A stretch of DNA of 64,000 bases from Amylostereum areolatum (Eukaryota; Basidiomycota; Agaricomycetes; Russulales; Stereaceae): the NCBI GenBank assembly GCA_012932865.1, contig SAXG01000022.1, positions 434,001 to 498,000 of the forward strand, in the 5' to 3' direction. The translations under genes were made by a program, and so were the position numbers. This document shows positions 1-11,828 of the stretch, piece after piece. The notes beneath the pieces were generated by a model. The model was not told the DNA's origin and searched no databases. It saw only the letters and a program-made list of their open reading frames with translations. Positions within the stretch are counted from its first letter, which is position 1. Each line of letters opens with the position of its first letter.

Positions 1-838
1 GTTTGAAGTGGCCGCCGGGGAGCCAGCTTGGGAGGTATTCCACTGTCGAAGGGTAAGGTTAGTCGACATTTCGGTGAACATGAAGCGACGTACAGAAAGG
101 TAGAGTATCGACAAGGAACTTTCCGGGCGTCAGGAGATGCTCGAGTTGTTCGGTCACCTCGTCGGCATCCTTTGCGAGGCGGTCGCCATCGCCCTTGACT
201 TTGTAGCCATGCGTCATCATCAGGATAGATGCGAAAATCGCTCTGCGGATATTACTGAGAACGGAGAGGACGAGCATGATGATAAATATACCCACCTTCG
301 CACCGGCTTCTGAAAGTCGTCGGGCTGTTCCAGTAAACGTTGCGCACAAGATTGCGCCTCTGCCTCCATGATGTGTGCAAAGTCCTTCACGCGGGCACGG
401 TTACCCATGATATCATATATCATCCGACGCTGAGACCGGAATCTCTCGCCATATGTCAGCATAACGATGACCTCCTTCCACCCACTCAGAGAGGCCATGG
501 GAAAGCTTGGCCGGTCCGAATAGATTGCACCACGTTTAGTAAACAGGTCGTTAGCGATGGACGGGGAGTTAATAATGATCGTGGAGGTGCCAAAGACGGT
601 GACCGAGCAGATGTCGCCTAGCGGTGTATGTACAATCAGGTAAAGTCGCCGTTAGAATAAAAAAAGACCCACCATAGAGTTGCTTCCACTGCGCGAAGAC
701 CCGGTACACCTCTTTCGTGGGTATATCAAGCAGGTTGCCAATGAGCGGAAGTCCCTTCGGACCAGGCGGAAGGCTTCCATTACGCATCCCGTTCCGCATC
801 CGAAGGAAACGATAGGAAACGCCCAGAAGGACGAGCAC
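1..838 (-). CDS. Cytochrome P450, N-terminal half (cut by window edge)
   Basis: Microsomal-type heme monooxygenase; substrate unknown. The minus strand reads a proline-rich hinge (PPGPKGLPLIGN, about 720-780) preceded by a hydrophobic stretch that fits an N-terminal membrane anchor. An intron with a GTGGGT donor follows, then an exon at about 620-340 carrying substrate-recognition-region text (YSDRPSFPM and YGERFRSQRRM, the helix C region). Another intron near 330-260 leads to an exon with ILMMTHGYKV, and a further exon at the very edge reads EYLPSWLPGGHF, typical of Agaricomycete P450s. The I-helix, ExxR and heme-binding Cys lie outside the window. The first exon, with the true ATG upstream of about 840, was not resolved: a TAG acceptor at about 840 suggests one more 5' exon. 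Family assignment is secure; subfamily is not assigned. Confidence 0.88.
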
Positions 839-2287
839 TAGGAAACAAGTAAGCGATAAAGAAGAACATGGGAGAAATGCTTGCGAGAAGTGCTGTGGCT
901 CGCAGGTTCAGAGTTGATTTATATATCGCCTTCACAGACCGCGATACCCGGAACATGGTGCTAGTTCGCACCGCAAGCAGCCACAGAGTTCGTCTTTGAC
1001 AGTGGTGAACTGTCGCGAAAAGCACCAAATCAATTAAGCACTCCCAGAGGCCAAATCATGGGTAGAAGGAGCATGCATTGTAAGTCCGAAGTCACTTCAC
1101 GAGCCGATATTGGAATGAGACATACTCATGGTTGTATGCTTTCCAGAATGTAGATCAAGAATTGCCAACTTGTATGACTGCGGCGACGTGAAACGACTCC
1201 ACCGACGGAGACGACAGCCTGAGTGATAGAGCCAACCCATCGGGAGGCTTAAACGGTTACGGTACCTGCTGGGATGTATAGACTCGCTTCCAGTCCACTC
1301 AGCTTTTCACGCGCAGACCGGCTGCCAGCTGGATACTGAGCAAAGCTCAGGGTCCTAGGCGGTCGGAGGAGCGCACTCGTCGGCCATTGCCTGACCAATA
1401 TAATTCCAACGCCTGTCCGAGTCGTTGGCACAAAATGGGTGTGGCAATAGCTAAGAAGGGCAAACTCACACACCACAAGTTGTTCGTCCCGCTCCTAAGA
1501 AGTCTCATAGCCAGCCGGCCTTATTGAGCAAGAAAGACAAAGCAATCGGGGTTCCACAAGTCCACATACTGTGAAAGTTAGAACCTCTGTAAACGAAACG
1601 CCTTCGCGAAGTTCGCTATCGGTCACGTGCCCGAGACCACCCCAGACCACCCGGACACTAAACGGTTTAGTAAACGACTGTCTTCTGTTTTAAGTCTGGC
1701 TACGAGAGACTACCGGACACCGTCCCCCGCTTCCTTCCTCAAAAAGCGCCCTTCGTTTTTTGATGCGAGCCTCGTCACTTTACATACAGATCGACTGTCA
1801 TCTGTGTAAGGTCTGCTATAAGGAGACTAGCGAACTCCACCCAACTACTCCGACGGTCCAACCTTCGGAGGTTGGGGAGTGACTCCGGCGAACTTCTTAC
1901 TCGCTGAGGTTTACTCACCATGATCCTTCCAGATCGCTTCCAGCTTTCTATAGCACTCGGGTTCCCTGCACCTTCACCTCCGCATCCTACTTGCTCCGCC
2001 TCTCTTTTCACGACGGAAGAGAAGATGATCTAATCTCCCAGAATTGCGGCACACTGTTCGTCATCCCTCAATCAAGTTGCTGGCCTGCGCTTAAGTCGAG
2101 GGTGGCGTCTCTGGCAGTCTGGATGCATGCATCGCCCTTTGAAAAAATAACAGGCGTGACGCAGGTACCCACCTCTCTGACAAGCGTGTGCCCATCTCAT
2201 TTCCCATCCTGCAGAGCGCGTACTACACTCTCCTGTCAAGCCATCCCCATATCCCCTAGTCCTCATCCCCGTTTCCCTTTGCGAGCC
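839..2287. other. Region with no recognised gene
   Basis: About 1.4 kb upstream of the P450. Only short open frames with no recognisable domain were seen. It should hold the first exon and promoter of the minus-strand P450, but I could not place them. Confidence 0.5.
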
Positions 2288-2382
2288 ATGGCACCGGTAC
2301 CTGCTCAAGAATTCGTGTCCAACTCCGTCGACTACCTCAGAGTCGTAGGTGGCGGCCTTGCAGGCCTCGTCCTTGCCGCCAG
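2288..2382 (+). pseudogene. GMC oxidoreductase first-exon relic
   Basis: An ATG at 2288 opens a 31-codon exon ending in a normal GTATGC donor at 2383. It encodes the FAD-binding Rossmann signature of glucose-methanol-choline oxidoreductases (VVGGGLAGLVLAAR, a GxGxxG-type loop). The usual DYIVVGGGTAG context is recognisable as DYLRVVGGGLAG. No further GMC exons follow: downstream sequence lacks the conserved GMC blocks, and the next recognisable coding text is P450. I interpret it as a 5' remnant of a decayed or truncated gene. Confidence 0.6.
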
Positions 2383-2866
2383 GTATGCTGTTCACGCACG
2401 CACTTCACCGTTGTCTCATCTACGTCTGATACGTCCGCGACTGTATACCTTGTGTATGTATCGACTGATCAAAAACATGTGTGTCTGAAATGTACTATTT
2501 CGACAACGTAAGTACTCCGAAGTCAAACCCGCAAAGTACGCCTGGTCTGCGATGGGCCCCGAACCCTGATACAGGTCCAGTCAGGTCCTTATCGCACTCG
2601 TAAGTGTCCACGACGTACTCCCTGTGATCTTACGTCCTTCACGAACCTGGATGTTCAATGAACTGACCCGACTGAATCAGATGGTACTCACCGGAGAGCC
2701 CGTACAGCTAGTCGCGAGATTATCTCCTGTCGCACCATCGAGAATTTATTATGCGACTGCCCAGAGACTGGCATGATCAACCCTGATCAACCCCCTTTGG
2801 TACGTTTTCTCTCTGTTCCGGACCATTGTATCTTATTATCTTCGTCACCCAAAGGGATTTATGCAT

Positions 2867-3225
2867 GATCCAGAAGCCCGGATCCAATGGAATTCAGTCC
2901 AGACCGCTTGGTGGAAACAAAAGACAAACTAACCGGACCCCTATGGATCTGCGTTCGGGTATGGTAGACGGTAAGTGCGTCCTTACAAGGCTCAACGGTT
3001 TCTGATCATCTCTCCAGATCATGCCCAGGTATCACACATTCTGGCTTATTCGCACTGTGCGTGTTGACATGGAATACTCATAGGAACCCATTTCGCGGAT
3101 GCTATTATCTTTATTTTCATCTCGACAATCCTGTCGGTATCGGAATACAACGTTGACAGATATGTGAACAAAGCTACAGGGTCCGCCAAAGCCCCTGAGG
3201 CCAAGTTCCACGGCACAATCCTCAC
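2867..3225 (+). pseudogene. Cytochrome P450 C-terminal relic with heme motif
   Basis: The plus strand carries the last exons of a P450. It reads text resembling DPE..PDPMEFSPDRLVE, then FGYGRRSCPG with the heme-ligand Cys. This motif is split by an intron (donor at 2971, acceptor AG at 3016-3017), a second intron directly follows CPG, and the sequence continues THFADAIIFIFISTILS and FHGTILT. Splice sites look intact, but the frame is broken twice before the heme motif, including one extra C near 2940. The N-terminal 70% of a P450 is absent upstream. The relic is oriented opposite to the P450 at 1-838, so it is not a piece of that gene in place. Confidence 0.8.
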
Positions 3226-3299
3226 GTACGTTTCCTCCCATTTTCTTCCTCAGCGAGAGCTTACCTTCCAGAAAGTGCTCCCAAACCGTTCAATGCCAC

Positions 3300-4155
3300 G
3301 GTGGTTCCGCGCGTTCTATCCAGGCCCGAGCGCTTCTGGGCTACCTTCGTGAATGAACACGAAGCACTCGCGTCCAATATGCATACCTTTGTTGTAATCT
3401 ATAATGTTGTGTTCAATTGCATCCGCCTTACTGCTTCCAGCTTAACATATCACAGCCGTCCCTTCTTCCGACTGGGCCTTCCTCGTGCTGAAGCGCCAAT
3501 GCAGATATTCAGATAAGGGGTCACTTGTACTTTATAGCGTTCACGCTCCTGAAAACTACCACAGTCCTGGATCGACGATCCTGAGGATATGGGGGGTAGG
3601 CATGACAAGAGCTAGAGAACTGATGTCGACGTTAGAGGGCAGTCGATGACCAGGCTACCTCTATTGTTATAAGGTTATATAGTCGCAGATCTATCATAGG
3701 TGCCTGGACCCTGTATACTGCTCCAGTTCTATCATCAGTATAGTATCAGACCAACAGCGCGACCGACAAGGTTGATACCACCCACAAAGATTAGACTAGT
3801 GGTACCGTTGTGATAATCAGCCCACTGGCAAAAACCCGCTGGAAAGCTGGATACGGTGATAGATAGATATTGGCATTTCGATATCGTTGAACTAGGTAAC
3901 ATTAAGCCAACAAAGCAGACAAGATAGAGAGGGTACTGGTGTCGATGCTGAGAAATTGAGGGGTGGTCAGGCCGGTCAGGATGGATCCGGCGGTAATCAT
4001 GCCAAGGCGTGAGGAATTTCTCAGTGCTCACTGTCAATGTCAAAAAGAGGTCACTGCGGACTCTATACTCGAGTATACACCGACTCGTATTATAACAGAG
4101 TAGAAAACATACGCACCCAACATTTCCATCTAAGGACCACGCCATTATCAGCGAT
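3300..4155. other. Intergenic, nothing recognised
   Basis: A short frame at 3301-3516 looks codon-like but matches no family I know. The rest is presumably the 3' flank of the P5A ATPase gene. Confidence 0.5.
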
Positions 4156-7100
4156 CTATTGCGCCTTCTTCTCCGCCACCTCCACACGCTGAGCCTCCTC
4201 TTCCAAAGCCCGACGCTTCTCTCGCCTTTCCCGGCCACGTGTGATGATCTCTTTGGGCTCGAGCTCTGCGAACAAGTACTTGCACACCTTCTCCACCACG
4301 AAGCATCCCACGAAGTCGATCACCATGGATGCCGTCAGCTTCACCTTGAACTGCATACGGCAAAGATAGGACGATGATCAGAAGGTCAGATGGTATCACA
4401 CGGGGTACAGCAAACATACCGAGGTGTCCATCTCCACGACTTGCAACCAGCGGTTCAGCTCAGGCATGAAGTCGGTCGCTCCTGAGAATGCGACGGCGCT
4501 GGCACCAACTAGGCCCCAATACAACGCGGGGTTTTCTCTAATGCCTTCCCGGAACGGACGGCCCTGCATGCAATCGGTAAGCTTTCTTGTCATCAACTAC
4601 GTTGAACAAAACAAACCTGATAGTTGATTGCGAATGTAGACACCTGCTGCGAGAGACCGAGCAAAAAGACGGCAGTGTTCAGCAAGTTGGCTTCGAACTT
4701 GGCTTCCAGGTCAATAGGGCCACGACTGGTAAGGATCATCAGAATCAAGGTTCCCTAGGAAGCATCAAGGAAACCCTCACTCTTCAAGGAGATGAGCCAA
4801 CTCAGTGATATATACCATGGATCCGATGTGAAGTGCAAATTGCAGGAGGACAGAGAGCAAGACGTAGAAGTTGAAAATGTTGCTCAGGGGACGTTCCCGC
4901 GATAGTTTCTCCACGGGCTACAACATCCGCATTTCAACACAACGCACACAGCTCGAGAGTTAAGAGACCCACCTTGGCGCGCGAAATGCACAGGAAACAG
5001 ACCGACATCAGCATTCCCGTAATGGTCACTTGGTAGTCGCCGTATTTGATCCCATCGAGGTACTGGACGCTCAGGCTATAAGCCGTAATCAAGCAGTTCA
5101 GAGCAAGAATCTTGTACATCTGGATGGTGGCTACGAGAGTGGTCCGGCCTTGACGAATAATGTGCGTAACTACAGATGCCAGTGATCAATGAAAGGATGG
5201 ACAACGGTTCAAAAAGGCGACCCACTGGCAGCGACGTTGGAAAGCTTGGAAGTGAAGGGAGCCGCACAAGATGCGTCACCAAGCTTAACCTTTGGTACCT
5301 CATCTTCCCCCTCCACATTCGCGAGGCTATCCGTAATAGCATTCATATCGAACTGTGGACCACTTTTAATATCATGCCCAAGACTATAACACCGGTGGTC
5401 CACGTACCTTCTCAAGCGGATTCCTCTTGCGCGCAGCTTGCTGGTCCGCCGCGGCCCTCTTTTGCGCCTCAACAACGTCGGGGTACATGTGGGCAAGGAC
5501 AGGTGGGACAGGTGGCGGGGGCTGGTTGAATCGAGCAGATATTTTCAATTGACTCTCGTACTACCTTCTTGACGCGCTCTAGGCGCTCGTGTTCTGCAAT
5601 TTTCTTGAGGTCCTCGGGAGTTCCATCCAAAGAGGGCGACGCCAATATGTGCCTGCTTGAGAGCTCCGACGTCGTTGGTACCGTCAGCCGGCCATAAGCG
5701 TAGGTGAAACCAAGCTCGCGGAGTGACGTGACGATGAATTCCTTCTGGATGGGCGATACGCGAGCATAGACCCACGTGTACTGTACGAGAGTCTTTCCAT
5801 GCGGGCTGGGACTGGAACTGCTTGAGAGCGGCACCGGTGATACAGATATCGTAGTTGTCCAAGAGCGACTGGTCGATCGGGTCAGCTGGGTTGACCGGAA
5901 TTATCTTGCTCTCGTCCACGGTACGCCACACGAGGTCTACCGACAACTCTGAGCGATGGTCAAACCGAAAATGCAATCAACTCACCAGCCTCATGGGCGG
6001 CGTCCTCCTTCAGGTCGAGGATCAAAGCTGTCACGGTCCACAATCTCAACATCGCGAGCGACATGCACGGCCGTGAGAGGGTTATCGCCGGTAATCATAA
6101 TACACTATGGATAAAGATGAGCAGAGGGAACTACGCAAACATTGAAATTCATACCCTGTGAGAAGAGTCCGCGAGCATTTTCAGGGATGCGACCGCATCT
6201 TCCTTGAGAGGGGCATGGAATATGAGGAAACCAGCGAACTTCAGTTTGCTCTCGACTTCATCCCTTGTCATCTTGTTAATCTGCGGTGAGACGATATTGA
6301 TGTCAAGACGGATACACTTGGATAGAATTTGAACCAACCTTGTCCACGGAAAGCGACTCGTACTCCTTCATGCCAAGCGCGAGGACGCGACTGCCACGAC
6401 GAGTATACCACTTGTAGGTGTCGTCGTATCCACTGGGAACTTGTGCGAGCATGCCCTTGATGGTTTCGGGTGCACCCTTGACCGCCACCAGACCACGGCC
6501 GCTGGCCAAGCTGGACACAGTAGACATGCGCTTGAGAGCGGAGGAGAATTGGAACCGGCGACGAATAGTGAGCTGTGTCCGATGAGGTGCTGCGGCCGAC
6601 GTCGGTGCGACTTGATCATTTTTGGAGATTTGCCATTCAAGCGCCTCAAGCGTTGTTTTCTCCATTGGGTCACCAACAATGGTCCCGTCGTCTAGACGGA
6701 CAAGCGCATGAGCACCCTGCAAGAGCAAGGGTGGTCTCGCGGCTTGTCTCCTTGACATTGACGAGCTTCAGACTGTCCTGAGGACTGCGAAAGCTGTTAG
6801 ACTGGTGCAAAGTAAACAATCATAAGACGATAACGTACTCGATTCCAGTGATACCTTCTACAACGAGGTTTTCGGCCGTGATAGTCCCCGTCTTGTCAAA
6901 GCAACAAACATCAACACGTCCAGCAAATGGAATGCGGAAGGGTTCAGTACAGAAGATGGCTAGAAGGATAACGTGAGCTGGATGATCTCCGCCGAGTGGA
7001 AAGCTGTTTACTGACCATACTTCGACAAAGCAACAAGCGAGGCGTTTACGGCAAGAGATAGCTCCATAGGAAGCTCCGGAGGAACGAACACTGGTAACAA

Positions 7101-8662
7101 TAAGTACGCAATCCAAGAGCAACTTTGATTTCTTGAGATCTCTTTCAATACCTGTGCAATAGTAAGATCACTGCAAAGCAGGCAATAAAACCTCACTCGC
7201 CTTTCACCCAGACATACCAGCTCGCAGCAATGGCAAATATGAGCAAGAAGCCGATGAAGAGGAAAGATTCGAAGTTGTTTGCCGAGACACGTTCCGTCGA
7301 AAAGATCATCGTCCGCACAAGCTGTCCTTGTGCAGTTCCGAAACCAGTGCGAAGAACGACGCCCAAGCATCCGCCATCGGGAGTGTTCCCCCCATTTGTC
7401 CCCTGTAGGATCTTCGTGCCACTGAAGAGGACCTCGTTCCGGTGCACGCCGTCCGCATCGAGCTTCTCAGTGGGCTTCGAGCAGTTGGATAGACTCTTTG
7501 AGAAGGGGAGTGGATTCGCCGGAAAGCATAGCCTCGTTGACAATGCACGTTCCTTGAACAAGCAGGATATCCGCTGGAATTACAGTCTCGTGTTGCTGAG
7601 TACGGACTTCAGGGCATCATTCGCGTTAGATGTATGTGCAGTATTGGTCACAACAGGTGCTCACCAATAGACACAACATCTCCAGGAAGGAGCTCATCGG
7701 ACTGGATAGCAGACCATTTCGAGTCACGCAGAACTTGAATCGAGTATGGAACGACAGACATAGTCCGGAACTCAGTGAGGGTCCGTAGCCGCTGTGATGC
7801 AATGCGGGTGAGAACGTCGGTACGGAGGAACAGCAGGTGACACTCACCTGATAAACCACTGTGCATTCGAACATGACAAGCATGAACAGCGTGAACAGGC
7901 TGTAGTACCAATACTCATCGAGCATCCACAGTGCGACACAGAACACCTGGAACACGAAAAATGGCGCTGTGGCGTGCTCCGCGAAGAGGGTTGTGAAAGA
8001 CGGGATCGGGATGTTGAACTCGTTCTTGCCGTATAGGGATAAAAGCGCAGGGATGGCCGCTGAGGTGAGGCCCTCAGGTGCATGATACGTGGCGAGTGTG
8101 GGGTTGGTCGAAGTGGGGTACGGGAGCGGGCCAAAGGCGAAGGGTTCAACAGAGTGTACTGAGTAGTTGTCGCGTTGGTAATTGAAAGTGAAGGTCGAAG
8201 GATCTTCGGGGATACGCTTTTCCAATGGTACAATTTCGCCCTGGCCGCGGTTGGCCTTAGGAACAATGCGTATACAATCGGCATCTTGGACTGAGCGGGC
8301 CTAAGCCACCAGTTAGCTTTGAACATATGTGATAATGGCGCGCGCACCTTGCGAGTAGTAACCCAGGCTTTCGCACCGGCATTCCAGCGGGTGACGAGGA
8401 AACTGAGCGCATGTCCGGAACCAAGGAGGACGCATGCGAGGAATGTCCATTCCTCGCTTTTAATCCAGTCTTCATATCTCACATAGTAGGCGTATGCAAG
8501 GAGGGGGTAGAGCGAGAGAGCCGGGAGAGCATAGAGGTGTGTCCAAACGGGCACCGAGACGCGGAGTTTGGCCCTCGCGATCTCAGAAGACACGATATTG
8601 ACGGACGCCCTACAAACCCATGAGCGAGGAAGAAAAGAGACAGTGAATTGAGGGACAAACAT
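4156..8662 (-). CDS. SPF1: P5A-type ATPase (Spf1/ATP13A1-like ER transmembrane helix dislocase)
   Basis: Multi-exon gene. P5A ATPases sit in the ER membrane and use ATP to extract misinserted transmembrane helices; yeast Spf1 and human ATP13A1 are the known members. Read from the minus strand in order: N-terminal hydrophobic segments ([20 protein letters not shown], then [19 protein letters not shown]), the substrate-domain region with PYP, an actuator-type SGES motif near 7510, the P5A hallmark PPELPMELS in M4 near 7070, the phosphorylation site DKTGT (as FDKTGTIT) near 6900, the nucleotide-binding domain with VKGAPE near 6480, and the final membrane helices. It ends with a charged tail rich in R, E and K and a TAG at 4156-4158. 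The start at 8662 gives an uninterrupted frame into the first membrane segment; an alternative 5' exon is possible. Confidence 0.93.
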
Positions 8663-9091
8663 TCCGGTGTCGCCAAATCAAACCTGTCTGCTACAGCAGA
8701 TGCTGGAGGAAAAGAGGGGGTGATATAGCGGAGCAGGGGAAGGACGTGGTCAGGTCTTGTCACGGTCAATGTCAGTGCCACGAGATTGGCGAACACGCTT
8801 CACTTCCGGCTTGCTGACGTAATCGTAGATAACTACATACTGTATGTAAGTACCAAAACCACTTGGCACTTACGACCAAGTTGAACAAAGTTGAAGTTTC
8901 TGAGTACATGACAGTCAAACAACGGCAAGCTTAGGTTGGAAGAGTGTATGTACAGGGTCCGGATCGTTCGGGAGAATAGTAAGGTACAGTACAAAGGGTA
9001 CAAGATACATGGCGAGGATGCTGGCATGTAAGAATAACTCAAAATAAAATGTAATGCTGGCAGGGCGTGCGAGAGTCGAGTCTATGGTCCA
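8663..9091. other. Intergenic / promoter of P5A ATPase
   Basis: Between the ATPase start and the 3' end of the next minus-strand gene. No gene, RNA or clear repeat seen. Confidence 0.5.
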
Positions 9092-10348
9092 TCACACGCT
9101 CGTAAAATCCAGAAAAGCCTCTTCAAAGTCGAGCTGCCTCACGACCATAGCTTCCACAATCATGCGAGTAGGTTCCTCCGGAAGCTTCTTCGTCACGGAT
9201 AGAGCCTCAAAACTTCCATCAATGCATTCGCCCTGTCCGTCCAGCGTCGTTGACATGTCCACTGGAGGACCGAGGGGAGAGATGGCCGTCATCGGTAGCA
9301 GAGACTCTCTTTCGAGATGCTGCTGTAACGCATTTCTACGTTCGGCGCGTCTGAGGTCGCGGGTGATACGACGCTTCTCCGATTTCGTTATGGGGCGGTA
9401 AGAGGGGACTGGAATGGGTATTGCAGGCGTGGTGGTGAATACATGTCGCGGTGTTATAGGCCCCGAAGGTGTCGCAGACACGACGTGGCGCGTCTTTTGC
9501 GGGTCCAGAGCTTGCACGCAGATATTGGCACTGTCCGTCTCCACATCATTGTCCATGGTGAACAGTGCGAGGGACTCGTCGAGCTCTGAGCTCAACGTGA
9601 CCTGTGGAGCGTCCGGGGGAGTTGGAATTGTGAGGGTAGGAGGGGAAGGTGATGTCGAAGGCGACGTGTCGGGATCGAATGCAGGAAGATCAATGTCAGA
9701 CTGGCTGTTCAGTGACATCGCTGAGCTGAGGGAGGAAGCGAGCGATGTCATGTTTGATGCGGCCGATGCGTATGAGGCTGGAGCGACATCTGGATGAGTG
9801 CTGTCATTCAGCTTCGCCTTCGCCTTCAAGACGGCCTTGTCCTTCTCTTTGTCCCGGTCCCGCCGTTTCTTCGCAAATTCTCGTGCATCCTGTTCGCGCA
9901 CGCCCATTCCTACCACCTCTATTTCCTTGACGACTACGACGCGTGCACCGATTTCAGCGGCCATCGAACGCAAGGTATCGAGGGTGTCCTTGAGGTCTTC
10001 CGGAGCGAGCCCGATGAGCGAACCGGAGTCAGCAACGCCAAGTTCGTACAAGGCCTGGCCACCGCCTTCAAGCAGACGCCACTTCAGTTGTGTGACAAGT
10101 CGTGCAAAACGCGCAGGTGACGGGTGGATCAAGTGCAGCTTGTATTCGACATTTCCCTGGTGAACGTGAAGTTAACTGTATGATAGGAATCATTGATAGC
10201 GTACCTCTTCGACCTCAGCAGATAGCTTTGGCGTCGTATTCGCATCCTTTGAGTAGAAGACTTTATCCCCTTCAACAGGGTCGGGGGACAGAATAAGACT
10301 CCATGGAGAAGGGACGCGAGGGGATTCAGAGTCGGACTCTCCAAACAT
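9092..10348 (-). CDS. GTPBP1/2-like N-terminal-domain protein lacking the GTPase
   Basis: Two exons: 10348-10205 (48 codons from ATG) and 10156-9092, joined by a 48-nt intron (GTACGC...CAG), giving about 402 residues. Residues about 50-130 match the conserved N-terminal domain that precedes the translational GTPase in GTPBP1/GTPBP2: QLKWRLLEGGGQALYELGVA, DSGSLIGL and VVVVKEIEV. After that the protein becomes charged (KKRRDRDKEKDK), then Ser/Pro-rich and disordered. It ends with a compact block, MIVEAMVVRQLDFEEAFLD. No G1 (GxxxxGKS/T), DxxG or NKxD motif is present, so it cannot bind GTP in the usual way. It could be a partner or decoy of the full-length protein in mRNA or ribosome quality control; that is inference. 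Confidence 0.8.
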
Positions 10349-10712
10349 GCCAAACGCAGTCAATGCACTATTGATGAATAAAGATACGATACGGATTATC
10401 GAAGGCCTCCTTTTGTGGCGATGGGTTTAAGCAGATATTCGAGGGATCATTGTGTCTGTGAAAGTCGTTGTGGTGGTGAGAGGTAAAGAGTGTTAGAACG
10501 AAGTCCGTCGGGGGAGGGACTCACGAAGGAGTCATAAAGAGTAATTTAGTCTCACGGATAGGTCACGTGGACGATATAACATCCGGGTTTGGCGCCCAAG
10601 CTTGCCGTTTGCATCTCTCACTCGTCTTCCGACCACTTACTTACCGACCGCCTTTCATCGCCACTAGCAGCGCGCGCAGAACATCTCGGTGCACCTCTGA
10701 CCGAACGAAATC
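10349..10712. promoter_or_regulatory. Divergent promoter region with CACGTG box
   Basis: Intergenic between the minus-strand GTPBP-like gene and the plus-strand E2 gene. A CACGTG E-box lies at 10564-10569 within GGTCACGTGGA. Pyrimidine-rich stretches precede the E2 start. Shared regulation is possible but not shown. Confidence 0.4.
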
Positions 10713-11828
10713 ATGGCACCGGGAGGACCTGGCGTAAGCTCAAACTTCTTTAGTTACCACACGCGAGTCCTGACCTTGTCTTGTTCGGCCTTCCCCCACC
10801 TAGATGTCTTTGAAGCGAATTCATCGCGAGATAGCGGACCTGAAGAGGGAGGACCTCGGGAAGATAGCTTTGGGCCCAGTCTCGGACGCGAGTCCTTACG
10901 TGTGGAAGGCTCGGATCCCTGGGCCGGAAGGGAGTGTGTACGAAGGCGGGGTATTTGAGGCGGAGATTCAGTTGCCGCAGGATTATCCGTACGCATGTCG
11001 TTCCGGTTGAGAACCTTCATCCGTCCTAATAACATTTTGAACTAGATTCTCAGCGCCGAGGGTTATGTTCACCACACGGTCAGCGGCGGCAATCCATCTC
11101 GTCACCTCGTCTTTGCGACTGACCTTATAGGACAGCATATACCACATGAATGTATCAGAGCGAGGGAATATCTGCATCGATATTCTCAAACACAATTGGT
11201 CACCGGCTCTCTCCGTCTTCAAGGTCATTCTATCCCTCAGCTCTTTGCTCACCGACCCGAACCCTGGTGAGTGCTTCGTTCGTCTACTTGATCAAGTGCT
11301 AACCTTGGCGCACAGCTGATCCGTTAGGTACGCATCATCTTTACGAGGCATTCCGCTTCTAACATCACCCTTTCAGTCCCTTCGATCGCCGCCGAATATC
11401 TGAGGAACAGGGTAGTACATGACGAAACTGCCCGCAATTGGACCTCACTCTACGCGAAACCGCCAGCCCCGACAGCTGTTATCGAGATCGACGCCTCTCC
11501 TTCACGGCCAAATCGCACCAATGCTTCTTCAAGAGCCGGATCTAATGCACCTAGCGCCGCATCTTCCAAAGGGAAGATACGCGCTGCACCTCCTGCAGCT
11601 ACACCCCACGCCGGCAGCGCAAGCGGGCCGATTGAGATTGATAGCTCTGAGGACGATGCCGAAGAGGTGGAGTTGGTAACCACAGTAGGAAGAGGAACAA
11701 AAAGACGGAAAAGCGGGGATGTTCATGCAGTAGAAGGTGCAGATGAAGCATCCTCCACGAGAAGGGCTGGGAAGCGGCGGGCAGTGGACCCTGATAGTCG
11801 GGGTGAGGTTATCGTCATCGAGGACTAA
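10713..11828 (+). CDS. Ubiquitin-conjugating enzyme E2 with long SIM-containing tail
   Basis: Six exons read with consistent phases: 10713-10733, 10804-10988, 11046-11078, 11136-11266, 11316-11327 and 11377-11828, giving 277 residues. The UBC fold spans about residues 8-155. It begins with helix 1 ([11 protein letters not shown]), passes [11 protein letters not shown] and [11 protein letters not shown], and has the catalytic Cys in GNICIDIL. The almost invariant HPN tripeptide is HMN here (IYHMN). The tail of about 120 residues is Ser/Ala/Pro-rich with basic clusters (TKRRK, GKRRA) fit for nuclear import. It carries three hydrophobic-acidic stretches resembling SUMO-interacting motifs: [18 protein letters not shown] and the extreme C-terminus EVIVIED. 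The closest canonical relatives are UBC4/5- and UBC1-type E2s. A role in SUMO-directed ubiquitination is inference. Confidence 0.9.

Noticed and set aside
3735..4238. 167-codon minus-strand frame downstream of the ATPase gene
   Set aside because: Overlaps the ATPase C-terminus in a wrong frame and continues into non-coding sequence; no domain.
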